Source: Dipteris shenzhenensis (taxonomy: Eukaryota > Polypodiophyta > Polypodiopsida > Gleicheniales). Taken from it: DNA of 64,000 nucleotides. The stretch lies in assembly GCA_047967505.1 (NCBI GenBank), contig CM106541.1; one strand, given 5' to 3'. Positions 1 through 12,600 of this stretch are shown here, piece by piece. Below the pieces are notes generated by a model. That model was not told the origin of the DNA and did not search any database. It saw only the letters and a program-made list of their open reading frames with translations. The position numbers and the translations under genes were made by a program. Position 1 is the stretch's first letter, and every line of letters begins with the position of its first letter.

Positions 1-1026
1 CCGACTAGACAGCCAGTAGGGGGCCAACTAGCATGTAGGTCCTCCCCTGCATCTGGCCCTGGTGTGCTGCCCTAGGAACCCGACGTCCTACAGCCAAGGG
101 GTGGCCACACACGCCCTTAAATCTAGCCTATATAAGTGGCAGAAGAGGGGCTGGAATCGTGCCATCAACCAGGCCCTCTAGGGCTGCGAAACAACCTCCG
201 CACAGAAAAAAGACCCCAAGGGCACCAAATCAAACCCAGATATGTGCCAACCTGACCTGGTACGTGCCCAGGGCCCTGGCTCACCATCATCAAAACAGCA
301 GAGGTGCCTCAGAGGTGGTTGGACACATCACTAGCCCCTGGCAAACACATATGCCCAGGTAGGCTCCAAACCCTACCCCTAAGCTAACCTCACAAAGGGT
401 GGGCACACCCACAACAAAGGCCCTCTCTCTGATCTAACCTAACCATGTTACATAGGAGATGCTCAACTCTAGCAGGACGACACAGCACAAACATACAAAC
501 AAATGGTAAGGAATAAGAAAAGGATATTTCTCAAGAACAAAGACCTTGAGAGCTTTGAGGAGCTGAAACAAAATACCACCAGAAAGTTTTTTCAGAAATT
601 GCATGCCAACAAACCTGGCTCCAACCAGCCCCTCCAAGATGGCCGACCCTCCTGCTGGTACACCCGCCTCTGCTGCGCCCCTTTCTGGCAACCTGAACTG
701 CCCACATGTGTGCGCCTTTGCTGCGCCACATGCCGCCTCAGTCCGGCTTCCTGTGCGCCTCTGTTAGGGGCCTGTTCCAGCCCGTACACAGTCCTTGAGG
801 TGCCTCTGCCAGGCTGCTGTGCTGCCCACATGGCAGCCCATGTGGCAGCCCCTTTAGCCCTTTCCCTGTGGGGTGCTGCCCATGTGGCAGCCCCCTCTCC
901 ACCACGAGTCTCCTGCCCACAACAGCCAAGATGCTGTCCATGTGGCAGGCCATTCCACCTATGGTCCACCCCCCCGATGCACTCCTCATTTGGGGGCTCA
1001 CAAATGGGGAGGTGACCATTCCAACA
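1..1026 (+). mobile_element. LTR 3' portion (solo LTR or 3' LTR), left end outside window
   Basis: The last 60 bases, including the string ctcatttgggggct followed by ggggaggtgacc and a terminal ttccaaca, are nearly the same as the end of the complete LTR at 6360-7542. A TATA box (tatataag, 129-136) sits at a similar place relative to the 3' end. No primer-binding site follows position 1026, so this is a 3' LTR or a solo LTR rather than a 5' LTR. The middle is diverged and carries several copies of the core catgtggcagcc (about 830-950). Open frames here are short and not convincing. Confidence 0.65.
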
Positions 1027-3484
1027 GATATGATATGGTGTATTAAAAGCCTTTACGAAAGAGATGGGGAAGAGAAAGTCAAACACAATTACAGTATCAA
1101 ACATCAAATGCAATTATAACAGAGGAGGACGTGGGTAAAGGCCTGAAAATAGAAGAAGGATTCCATTTATAATGGCAGCTCAGTAAAATCGAGCCAATCC
1201 ATAAGGGGGGGACAGCAAGATGGCAAAGAATTATCAAACAAACTGTGAGAAAAGCAGCGATGCGGAGCGATGAAGGAGATAAAACAGCAAACATCCCAAG
1301 AGAGAACCAGAGAACAAGAGAGACTGCACAGGATCTCGGGAAAAACCTCCTCAACTGCTGGAGAAAAACCCTCCACTGGTGGCTGCACAAGTGTGCACTG
1401 AGATGAAAACAATGAGGGGAAGGGGCCCTATTTATAAAGTCACCTCCTGGATAGAAAAACTGACAAGAGGGGACGGACAGCAGGTCGGGCCTCATGGCCC
1501 TAGTTGGGGCCTGTATACCTGCCAAGCAGGGCACCACCTAGGCGCCACGTTGCCAGAACAACTCTCCTGAGTCCCACAGCATCTAACGCAAGGGTCTGCC
1601 CTCTTATAACCAACGGCGCTATGGAGAGTGATCCTACCCATACCGGAGTGGTTTCCGGTCAATGGTTCAATCTGCCCCAGACAGCCAAGCACTCTAATCC
1701 TCTACCATTCCATTGAGTCGTGGGTGCTTGTAGGGGTGTGAAATAGCATGCTGCCAATGTGATATTCCCTTCCCTTGCCATTATTTCAATCCACTATATT
1801 TTTATACGGTTTGCAGTCATTCAGATATAGCATGCTATTCCACCAAATCCTCGTCCTCAAAGACCACAGGGGCACCCAGGCAAGCTGTCGAGGTTGAGCA
1901 TCAACAGTGTCCTACCACTGACATCCTCTCTTGACAAAGCCAGCCTTCACCAGAACCACTGTCACAAAGATCATTTCTTCTATTCTCAACAAGCCGGCAG
2001 ATCTGGACCCCCAAAAAGCATACAGAGTACCCAACACCTTGGTGGACAGCTGACCAACCGGTTGCATTGCAGGGATCTCCTATGGCTCGCATGTAGACAG
2101 TTATGCCAGGCTAAGTGTGCCGTCCCTCAAAGACATCATAGTGTACTTCTCTAATTGTTCATCTCGTCTCAAACATCAGCCTTGGGAGTGGATACCCATT
2201 TTAATGGATGCAAACCTTAGCTTTTATTGTATTTGGTTCTCTTCAATCTCATGGACCCTTCAATCATTAGAAGGCTATAATAAACTCTCTCTTTTTCTCC
2301 AAATCTTCAGAAACAAGTGAGTTCCCACCTGAGTAATCGTACACCCTCCTGACATGATGATGTTTCTGTCTCCATCATAAAGGCTTCAACAGGTTCATCT
2401 ATTCCTGCTTGCAACTAGTCCATGAAGACCCCTGTCCATGTCGGCACTTGAAGTTATTTCAAACAACCTTTACAAAAGTCTTGCTGCATGCATTGATGGC
2501 CTCCACAATAAGACTTCACTCTTGTCTGCCACGAAGGCTTTCGCTCTCCATTCTCTCACCCACTTGAGGGAAACATGGCACACACTATGCCCAAAACATA
2601 CTGCTGAAGTCTAAATTAATGCACAGAGAGAATACAAATGAGCAAAGGCATCTACTTAAGGAATGAGATGGCTAGAGAAATGGAACCAAACAGAAAAGGT
2701 CCCCAAAGACAAAGCACACTTAAGAACATTGGTTCTAAATAGGATGATGACTGCACTATAGAAAAGCCCTAATGAGAAGATGGAATTTTTACTGGAAAGT
2801 GATTAACCCAAAAACCACATACATGGAACAAGTCTACATAATAGACAGCATCTCCAAGTCACCTCAATTTGACATGAGACTCAGCTCAAATGATTAAAAA
2901 ATAGAAGTGGGAAGAAGGAGAGGAACACAAAAGGGATGACATGATTTACAGGTATGCTGCCAAAGTGAGGCAAAAGATGAGGATGAAATTGTGACACATT
3001 TCACCAAGTCCAAAGTACAACAGGATAACCAGCATAATTTTCAAATTCTACAAAGGCAGGTAGCCAAAGCACTGGGAAGGACCTGATGCATCAAAAACAA
3101 AGAGCATTGGACAGCTTAATATGCTTGGTCTAATTGATTTCTCAGTTCGTAAACTAGATTTACAGTACACAGCTATAAATATCTATCGGTTTTGAAAACT
3201 GTGTCATGGATCTCTCCTTTATGTGGGCCTTCAGTGAAAAAGGATACAATTTCTTCTGGCTATCCTTGCTTGATCTAAAGTCTAGCAGACATATTTGAGA
3301 ACTCCTGATAGTCTGTTGAGATGTTTGTTGTTACAAATCAGACTATACCTGCCTCTCTAGCTAAATCATGGCTTTATAACATGAAACATGGACCATTCTT
3401 AAGCGATGTCCTTCACATTCATCAATTCTCAGTAGCAGATGTCTAAATAGCAAACAAATCAATCAAAACAACAAATCATCTTAC
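1027..3484. other. Intronic sequence of the UGT80-type gene, no exon found
   Basis: This stretch lies downstream of the last visible glucosyltransferase exon (3485-3652, minus strand). I looked on the minus strand for the next conserved segment of the family, which would encode something like HVAEALKIP followed by MPWTPT, and did not find it. The rest of the gene must therefore lie left of the window. On the minus strand at about 1900-2150 there is a weak, frameshifted resemblance to a copia RNase H region. The remainder shows no coding signal. Confidence 0.55.
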
Positions 3485-3652
3485 CATAGCATGGAGGATT
3501 GGCAATTATTGCTTGAGCTTTAAAAGGCACATCCTTCTCATAAGACAATGTACACGCAGGTAGCAAAGAATTGATAATAGATTTCAGCTGCTTCCGTTGC
3601 GTCCTGATCTCTGATGGTCCTGATGGAAGAAATCCTTTATTCTTTACCATGT
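3485..3652 (-). CDS. UGT80-type exon 5
   Basis: Acceptor gaacag, then AC completing a Tyr codon, then [15 protein letters not shown] to IIANPPCYG and donor gtaaga (phase 1). Strong family match. The following exon is not in the window. Confidence 0.85.
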
Positions 3653-6600
3653 CTGTTCAAGAGATGGAGTCAGTTATTCAGTCTATTGATGACAAAACCC
3701 ATGGTAATCCCACACAAAAGAAATTACATTCCAGATATCACTGATTAACTCAAGATGCACTGTACTGTTCGGCAGGTACAACTACTAATTCAAGACAGGA
3801 CATGATACAAGAATCATCAGCCTAAAAACCCACTAGACAGGCTCCAAGAAGCACTAAACTTTTGACGTGAGAAAACATCACATTGCAATCAAAAAAAGCT
3901 AAATCGATAACTTTTCGTGGAGAGGCTAAAAACAGTGGACACCAGAAGAACATGATACAAGACGATAATGCAATGGACTGACACCCACCCCCCAACAAAT
4001 TTTTTTAAAAAGGAGCTAAAAAAGACAACAATAAGACAGGAGAGACGTACATCCTGCGAGAACTTTGGGGTCTCCTCCCAACGGGTAAAATTCCAGCCCT
4101 GATTTCAAAACAAAATCTTCAAAATTTGAATGGGTTGCCAACCTCACACGATGTCCATGTTCCTGCAAGTATGGCAAAAGTTAAATTTTCATTATGTTTA
4201 GTGTTTTATTGTATATTTGAAAAAACTTCAAGCACTGTTAGACTGCTGCAGAATTATCATGCCTAGTAAAGAAATTAAACGTAGCACCAGTGAAAATTTT
4301 TGGGTCTCACATAATGAGAATTGATTGACCTGGATCAGCAACCAGAATGGCAAGCTACTAGATTACAGGAAAAATATTTGAGTATACCCAATAAACAGAC
4401 CTGCAGATGCTTTCCAATAGCCACAAAGGGCTGAACATCTCCTCGAGTTCCTACAATGAGCATGACAATTTGCAAAGGAGGAATAGATTTCTCTTCTGCA
4501 TCTTCGCCTCCCTCAAAAGCAGAGTCATCTATTACATCCTCGACTTCTGGCCCAAACAGGCCAGGAGCAAAACGAGCACTTCTATCAACATCAAATTCCA
4601 CTGTGCCATTTCTTTTCACAGTAGCTATCCGCTTCATCAGCTTCTTCTGTTTCAATCAGAGAAGATTCAATGAGTTCTTATGATAAAACAAAGGCATGAA
4701 GTAGCTCTCTTCTCACTACTTTCAAGCATTTGTTGATGGACGCTAATCATCCTTGCCCAAAGCTGTGTTTAGCACTCCATCCAGTGAGTTTGCAAAAAAA
4801 AGCCTTAAGAAACAATAAGAATAGCCTAGCTAAGTCTGATCCGAGTATTCAACCTTCCTGATTTGTAGGCACAGCATTACTTGATGGAAACCTTTAATTA
4901 CATTATCCATAAACATATTAGTGCTTAGTTATGAAGTCAATTTCATAATGGCAAAGACTAAATGAATCGAACCAGATGTGTGCATTTAAACCTAAACTTA
5001 AAGCAGCAGACAGCTACAAACATAAATGCAGTTCCATGTGCTTGGTTCTAGCAAATGTCCAAGTACCATTTACAGTACCAATACAATATTTAATCTACTA
5101 GAGTTAAGAGCAAACCCAAGGTCATGAAAGTGCACTCTGCTCATTACTTGCAATGCAAAGCTGCAAGTACACATCTGCATGTTGATAAGAATATGCAATC
5201 AAAATCACACAAAGACCTTGCATATGATCCAAGAACGGCAGTCTGTAATGCTTACAACTCTGAAAAATAGTGCTCACATCAAGCAATAAGGTGGCCAAAA
5301 TTAAAAGCAGTGTTTTTTCTTTGGGCAAAATTTTGCACATTAGGTGAAAATTTTGCACTTCTAAGGAATCTTGGGCAAAATTTTGGCCCCAAAAAGGAAA
5401 AATATCGCAAAAATTTTGATTAAAATTGTTGGAGGAATCATAGCCAAAGAGTGTGTGTGATGTGTTGTACTAGGAGATCTAGTAGAGGTTTTATGTGTGA
5501 GCGCCACGTGTCATCTTGGGACTTATCCCATATGCACTTGGTACATGTGTGAGTGTGCCTAGTCTATAAAGGCTTGTACTTCACTTGTCATTTTCATACT
5601 TGATGAGTGAACGAAAGCCTTTCATTATGTCTTCATTTGAGTATCAGTTTCTCACCCTTAGCATACCTCTCTTCCTGTCACTCTCATCATGTTTCTAACA
5701 TGGTATCAGAGCAGGTCAGTGCTGCCCTAATCCGCCCTGCCACATCATCACCCTCTCCAGCCCTAACCCTAATTCTGCCTATGCTGTCTCCTCCTCTCAG
5801 CCAGTTCATCTCGCCTCAATTCTGCCTCCTTCCGTCAGCCATTAGCTGTCTTCATTCCCTGCTGCCTTCATCCGGACTGTGCAGGAGCTATCCCCGAGTA
5901 TTCTAGGTGCTCTATACGGTCTATTAGCTGGCTAGTCAGCACAGTCTTCAAGGCTCGTGTGCACGTGTGGAGCTCTCCATCGCCGAACTCAAGGTCTATG
6001 TGCTGCTGCTGCATATCTGCCTTCAACAGAGTCATTTCCAAGCTGTTTTGAGGCTTCCAGCACTTCTATATTAGCCGTTTTTCACTGTGGTGATCTGCTG
6101 TAGCATTTCGGTGTGCTTTGGACAGTCGCCTTATACATTTCGAGGCCTGGCTTTGCATTTGGAACACCTAAACCTATCGCCTAGCCATCTACATCAAACC
6201 ACCTTGCACATTTCGGACCTGCGTGTACATTTTGGAGTACTTCGGGCCTTCGACCAGCTGCTGCAACTATCTATAGGAGCACCTCTTCAGACGTCTTGCA
6301 CACGTGGAGGCTGCTATTGCATTTTGGAGTCCTAGATCAGCTGCTTCACTTGCTGGTTATGTTAGAAAATTCCCAACAGAGGGTACACGCAGCGGAAGAC
6401 TTATAGTAATGCCCAGGAGCTCACACAGTGTGCGTGTGGGATGTGGAATCACAAACTTCTTTACTTAATGTGCGTCACATAGATGTGCATACTCATCAAT
6501 AGACAATGAGCCAGCTAGATAGAGAAACCACCAAAATATATTTTTCCATCCAAAACTATGGACACAATACAAGAGAGATAGATCTAGAGTCCCACCAATG

Positions 6601-9600
6601 GTGTGCTCCTCTGATCTAACCACAAGGGCCTTCTCCTATCTACTGGCTATCTCTAGACTCGAGTCCGCGTGCTCCACCTCAAGCGTCTGTAGACTTTCCG
6701 TCTAGTGTGTTCTTCTCCACCTTACTGCCTGTGAATCAGCCTAGGTGGGCAGCCCTTGCCAAGCTTTGTCTGTAGCACACAGGTCCCTGTTCCACTGCTC
6801 CAACCTGCTTGTGAATGGCTTCTCCAGAAGATGATGATCTCAGCACCTTGCTGCCCTAGAAGACAGCCAAGGTCCAGCCTCTTCCTCGCTAAGTTTGCAG
6901 CCCTTCAAGCACCCTCTCACCTCCTGGATATAGGTCCAGAGGTGGCTTCCTGCTGCTCCTTTCTGTCTCCTGGAATGCTGGCTGCTGGATGAGAAATGAG
7001 GCCACAAGCCTCTCCTTTTTTAGGCCCCAAGGGCCCCTTGAACTAACCGACCAGCCAGCCCTAAATGGGCCGACTGGCTGGTCTGTTTGGGCCGACCAGT
7101 CTGCCCCAAAACAGCCCTTTAAGGGCTCACAAAACTAGGGCCCTTTGGCCCACACTTCTAGGGCTTTTGGCCCTCCAATCAAGGTAGGGGCCCAGCCTAT
7201 ATAAGGCATGCCACTGCCCACTGGCAGCCCCATTTGCTGCTCTACCAGGCCCCATGCAGCCCCGTACACTTGGGCTCCTAACCTGCCATGTCAGCGCCTG
7301 TTTACCCTGTTCTCCTGATCTGCCACGTGTGCGCCTCAACTCTGTACTATTCCGTACTGCTGCTGACGTCATCTGTGGTCTCTTCTTTGGGTCCCTACTG
7401 CTGTCCTCTGCTCCACCTTATGCTCCTGCAGATCAGCCAGGTACCCGCCTCTCTTCTTTTGGGGCACATCCTGCCCTAGGTCTCCCTCCCCCACGCTCTC
7501 CTCATTTGGGGGCTTACAGATGGGGAGGTGACCTTTCCAACAGGTTATTCATGTCAGCTTGCTGCCCGCCCTCATGAAGCCATTTTCCATCGTGGCTTCC
7601 TTGTCTGCTAGTTCCTTGCTCGTGGAGAAGTTCAGGGGGGAAGGCTTTCCCACATGGCAAACCAAGATGCAGTTGCTCCCCATACGTGAAGGAGTTTGGG
7701 ACGTTGTTGAGGACGACCACGTTGATACACTTGATCAGCAATAACTCAAGTTATGGAAGCAGCAGAATGCAAAAGCCATTTCTCTCATTGGTTTTTGCTT
7801 GGCCATTCATCATGTGGACTCCAAGTCAACTGCTAAGGAGATTTGGGATCGCCTTGAGAATATATTTAGTAACAAAATCACCAACTCTAAAGTCTTTTTG
7901 AATCTCAAGTTCTATGATTTGAAAATGGAAGAGAGTGAAGAGTTGAGTGATCATCTAGCAAGATTTCAATCTATTGTTCAATAACTCTCAAGCTTGAAAA
8001 GAGCGCTTGATGATGCGGATAAAATGGATGTCCTTATGAAGAGTATGCAAGGGATACCTCGCTTTGAGCAAACCCTTGAAGTTCTACGCCTTGCCACTAC
8101 CACGGTTGATGATATGGTGGCTCTACTCATTGAGAAGGACCGTCATAATAAAGAAGCCATTCTTGCCTCTACTGGTCATCATGCATTTGCTTCCACAAGC
8201 AAATGGAAGACCAACAAGAATATGATTTGCAGGTTTTGTAAGAGAAAAGGACATGTTGAGGCTAATTGCTTCAAGAAGAAGGAACAGGAACAAGAGAAGC
8301 ACCATTCCAATCTTCTTGTTGAAGACCACGCCGAACCTGAAGAGCCCCTGAGGACAAGCCCTATATGCTATGTGTTTTTGTGTCGAGTCAATAAAAGTTC
8401 TCAGCATTGAGTAGTCTCTAAACTGAATGTATTTGGAGTCAATAAGGGTACTCTATCATGGGTTGTCCCCCAAAAATGATTGTATGGTTTTTTACTTTGA
8501 TATGATTGTATTGACCACCCAGTTCAAAGTAAGGGAGGGTGACGAGTGATGGTCTACCCTTGCCGGTTGCAAGCTAATTGAGAAGTCACTATCACACGGT
8601 AGTTGGACTTGCTCTTTGTAGTATTGTGGTGGAGGGGGGATCGGTCTACTCCTTACATGTTGGGTCTCACACTCTTTGCTCTGAAAGGGGGTGTTGGAGA
8701 AATCATAGCCAAAGAGAGTGTGTGATATGTTGTACTAGGAGATCTAGTACAGGTTTTATGTGTGAGGGCCACATGTCATCTTGGGAGTTATCCCATATTG
8801 CTACTTGGTACATGTGTGTGTGCCTAGTCTATAAAGGCTTGTACTTCACTTGTCATTTTCATACTTGATAATTGAATGAAAGCCTTTCATTATATCTTCA
8901 TTTGAGTATCATTTTCTCTCGCTCTGGCCTACCTCTCTCTCTCTCACTCTCACCATGTTTCTAACAAAAATGAGATTTTTGAGCCATTTTATCGCCTAAA
9001 ATTGCACTATACTAGTCATCAAAATATGGAAAATAGTGTTACCCATCATGAAACTTTTTACAAGCTATATATAGTGCACTATATTGCACTATATTAGGCA
9101 TAAGTATATGGAAACACAGAGGTTATACATCATGACACTTTTTCCAAATATGTATGGGTTATCGCCAAATGTTTGACACTTGCGAGGGCGAAATCTTTCG
9201 AAAGCTTACTGGGGTGAGCCGTGAGCACTACCGTTCACATCCTCAACAGAACAAGGACCAAGGTTGTTGATGATAAAACTCCATATGAAGCTTACTATGG
9301 TAAGAAGCCAACCATATCTCATAATTCATTTACGGATTTTTGGTTCTAATGCATTTGTTCATGTGCATAAAGAGGAGCGGACAAAGCTTAATTCCCATAG
9401 CTGAAGATGTATCTTTGTGTAATACAATGAAGAATCCAAGGCCTATCGCCTTTTCGACCCGGTAAAGTAGATTTTTATCAGTAGGGACGTGATCTTTGAG
9501 GAGGCAGAGCCCCAGCCTGCAGAAGAGATTCAAAGGCTTCCGTCATTACCCCCGCCCAAGGTCACCATCCAAGAGGTGAAAACGACTGAAGAACCCAAGG

Positions 9601-12600
9601 AGGAGGAAGAGCATGATGTTCCTGTACCAGCTCCAAAGGCAACTCCAACAAAGGCACCTTCGTCAATGAAGAAGCTACCTCAGTTGTATTTGGAGACTTT
9701 GGCAGACTCTCACGGGTCACGGACATTTCTGAGAGCAGTTACGGAGCGCGGTGGTCTCAATGCAACATGAAGACTGTCACGGGGACGTGGTGGTGATGGT
9801 GAAATGTTTAAACTGACTGTCACTGAATTTAGCCTAGGGTACCAAGCTAGGAGCCTTAGTTAATGCCCAAAAGGTACCTATGATTTTATGTGCAATAAGT
9901 GCAACTCCTGGTGCTATTAGAGTGGTTTTAATTTCTAAGGTCATTGGTTTGGTTCAGTGGGGTCATCCTTTAAAAACTGACCCCTAGAGATGTTCCTTTG
10001 CATTAGGGTCATGGTGTGCCATCTGACCCCCTAGGGGCATTAAAAATCCCATGCCTCATTTTGCCTATGTATCTGCTCGTGGCCTATCTGCTTCCTTGTG
10101 TCACCCCTGGAAACCCCTGGAAGGCCCTGGAGCCCTTCCTTGGCTTTCCTTGCTGATTTGAGCCTTCACCCCTACCAAGGCCAGCTTCATTCCTAGATGG
10201 CGGAGTTCTGCAGCTCTCCCTTTGCTGGCTGAGGTGGAATTTCATGCTTTCTTCGCGACAGTTCTCCTCCCCTTGGTGCCCTCTGTTGCTAGCATGCTTC
10301 TGGGACCTGGATGCCTTCATTCTGGGCCACTTTTGAAGCTTTTTTTTACTTTCCTCGCGACAGAAGTTCTTCTTTTTTGCATCTGAAGCCATATTCATGG
10401 GCGCCTCTCTTCCTACTCCTGCTTGGTGCAAGGTGCACTGAAAACGGAGGTGTTTGTGGGGTGAAAACTCTATTTCTAGTGGACGCATTCATGGCTGATT
10501 TGCTACAGCTTGCTGGACACTCTCTTTTCTGATCTTTTCTGGTGCTGGAAGACACTCATGGGCAGCTCCCTCCTACCAGAGTTTGATGTCCGCTTCTCAT
10601 CTTACTTCTAGAGCTGTTTCGGGCTGAAACAGGCTCTTTCTGTTGGCTGAATTCTCATCTTCCTTTTCCACTCTTTGCTACAGCCATTCCTACTGAGTTC
10701 CTGCTAGGTTGGATGCACCGTTGGGCTGAGAGAGGATTGGGGCACGGGCACTGGTTGTGATACTCTCTTCCTGGGGGTGCAGTGGTTGGCCTTGGGCTCG
10801 GACCTCGGTAATGGCTTGGAAATGGGTAATGCATTGCTTGGCATGCTGTCAAACTGGTCTACTTGTGAATATGCATGTCTACGGAAAGAAACCAAAGTAA
10901 TAGCACTGGGAGTTGGTCACTAGCGCAGCCACGGGTTGGCATTGTACTGGGTTGCACCTGCGGGTGAGCTCTTGAAGGGAGTTCCTTTGTATTTTGAGCT
11001 AACCAAATTAAATAAATACCGCAAGGAACGCCAAGTGTTGGGGCCAACAGGTGTCACTCTCTATGTTTCTGAGTAGGGGCATTCTAGCCTCCCTTGTCTT
11101 GAATGGTTCCATGATGCTATGTAGTGAAGTTTTATGCTTTGAGTTTTGTTTGTGGACAAAGGCAATCCTTTAAGTTGGCTGTATTTTCATCTTTGTGAGA
11201 TAGTAGAGACAGATACATTGCCCCTTAGTGATCTAAGGCTGGTTACAGTGGTTCCGTTGCCAGGACCCTCATCAAATCATCCAGAGGAGTCCCTGGGCAG
11301 CTTGAGTAGAGAAAGCAATTGCTGATTTTGGTACAGCCATCCACTGCTTTTGGATATGGACCATATCAGGCTTCGTTATGATGCAGACTTAGAGTTTGAC
11401 CCAGAGCCACAGATAAGGGGAGCACACCCCGGAATAAGAGTGCAAAATGCAGCCCATGAAGGGCAAAATGTTCAAGTTGATGCATTGAGGCAGCCAGCTC
11501 CACAAATGCAAAATCCTATGGGTACAGTTGCATTGGGTGTTGACCCAAGTGTACAGGCAAATGCTATGGCAGTAATGCAAACACAGATGGCTTCTGTGTT
11601 GCAAGTTTGACTCAGCTCACTCAGAGCTTTGCTGAGATTGTGCATAATCCAGCTTTGATGCCAAGAGTAGAGGCACAACCCATTCAGGGTCCACAGATGC
11701 ATATGGGACAGCCACTACCAGAGCCACCGACACCAGTGGTATAGCCACTATCAGAGCCACCGACACCAGTGGTACAGCCACTTGCAATGCCACAGAGGTA
11801 GGGACCAAATGGGAATGAGCATGGTAGCAATGCTCAGAATGTGCAGCAAGGGCAGCAAGCCCAACCACAGTATGTGGTTCAGCCTACACACTTCGGAGGA
11901 GGATCCATATTTCAGGCCATGACCTCACAACCAGCCCCAAATTCTTTGTATGCTAATGTGGGGATACAACCTGGATTGCAGGGAGGCAGTCCCATGATGT
12001 CACACACTCAGCCAGTAACACCTGTGCCTCCAAACCCAGCTGTGGGAGGTGTTCTTCAAGCTCCGGAAGGACCCCAAGGACAGCAGCCTCTTTATTTGCA
12101 GCCCCCTGGCTATGATCAGTTGAAGCCCAGGCTCAAGATGAAGGATTACAAGGGGGGGCAGCAGTGAAGTTTGAGACCTTCAATGGTCATGCACATAGAA
12201 TGAAGGCTCTTACTTTCTTGCAGCAATTTGATTTGGCTTTTGCTGGAGGGTACTTAAGAGAGTCTTCGAAAATCAGGAAGGCAGCCACATTCCTTTTGAA
12301 AAGGCATTCTCAGCCGCATGGTTCACCACTACTTTTGAAGTGGATGTCATGACTCAATGGCATAACTTGAATCTAGGGAATGCAGGAATCTTGAAGATTA
12401 CAACAAGAAGTTTTGGGATGCGCTTCTACCTGTGAGCTCTTAAAGAACCGTCCCCATTTCAGAGCAAGCTGAAAAGCATTGTTGTGGTCTTCCCAAAGAG
12501 TTGAGGGATTATTGTACCAAGACACACATTTCCAGCTTGTCACAGTTGATAGAGAATGCCAACACAGCTTACTCACTCATGCAGGGCAGAGTCTCAGGTT

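Larger units (their letters stand above)
5427..8966 (+). mobile_element. Gag-only copia-type LTR retrotransposon (TR-GAG-like), complete
   Basis: Two LTRs (5427-5700 and 8692-8966) start TGTTGGAG and end CTAACA. They are flanked by the 5-base target duplication aaaat (5422-5426 and 8967-8971). A primer-binding site complementary to initiator Met tRNA (tggtatcagagc) abuts the 5' LTR and a purine tract abuts the 3' LTR. The only coding sequence is a gag frame; there is no protease, integrase or RT between gag and the purine tract (only about 280 bases). This matches the non-autonomous TR-GAG architecture described in plants. A later 1183-base solo LTR interrupts the leader. It must have moved with proteins supplied by another element. 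Confidence 0.9.

Noticed and set aside
503-1113. Overlapping Cys/Pro-rich frames of up to 173 codons on both strands
   Set aside because: They lie in an LTR with repeated catgtggcagcc words, lack similarity to any family I know, and the two strands mirror each other.
1894-2154. Possible copia RNase H on the minus strand
   Set aside because: Only faint blocks (TLYAFWGSRSA-like) appear, across several frameshifts; too weak to list as a feature.
5607-5906. Ser/Leu-rich plus-strand frame of 99 codons
   Set aside because: It spans the copia LTR end, primer-binding site and leader, so it is a shadow of non-coding element sequence.
7254-7577. 107-codon plus-strand frame
   Set aside because: It crosses the end of the solo LTR into the copia leader; composition effect only.
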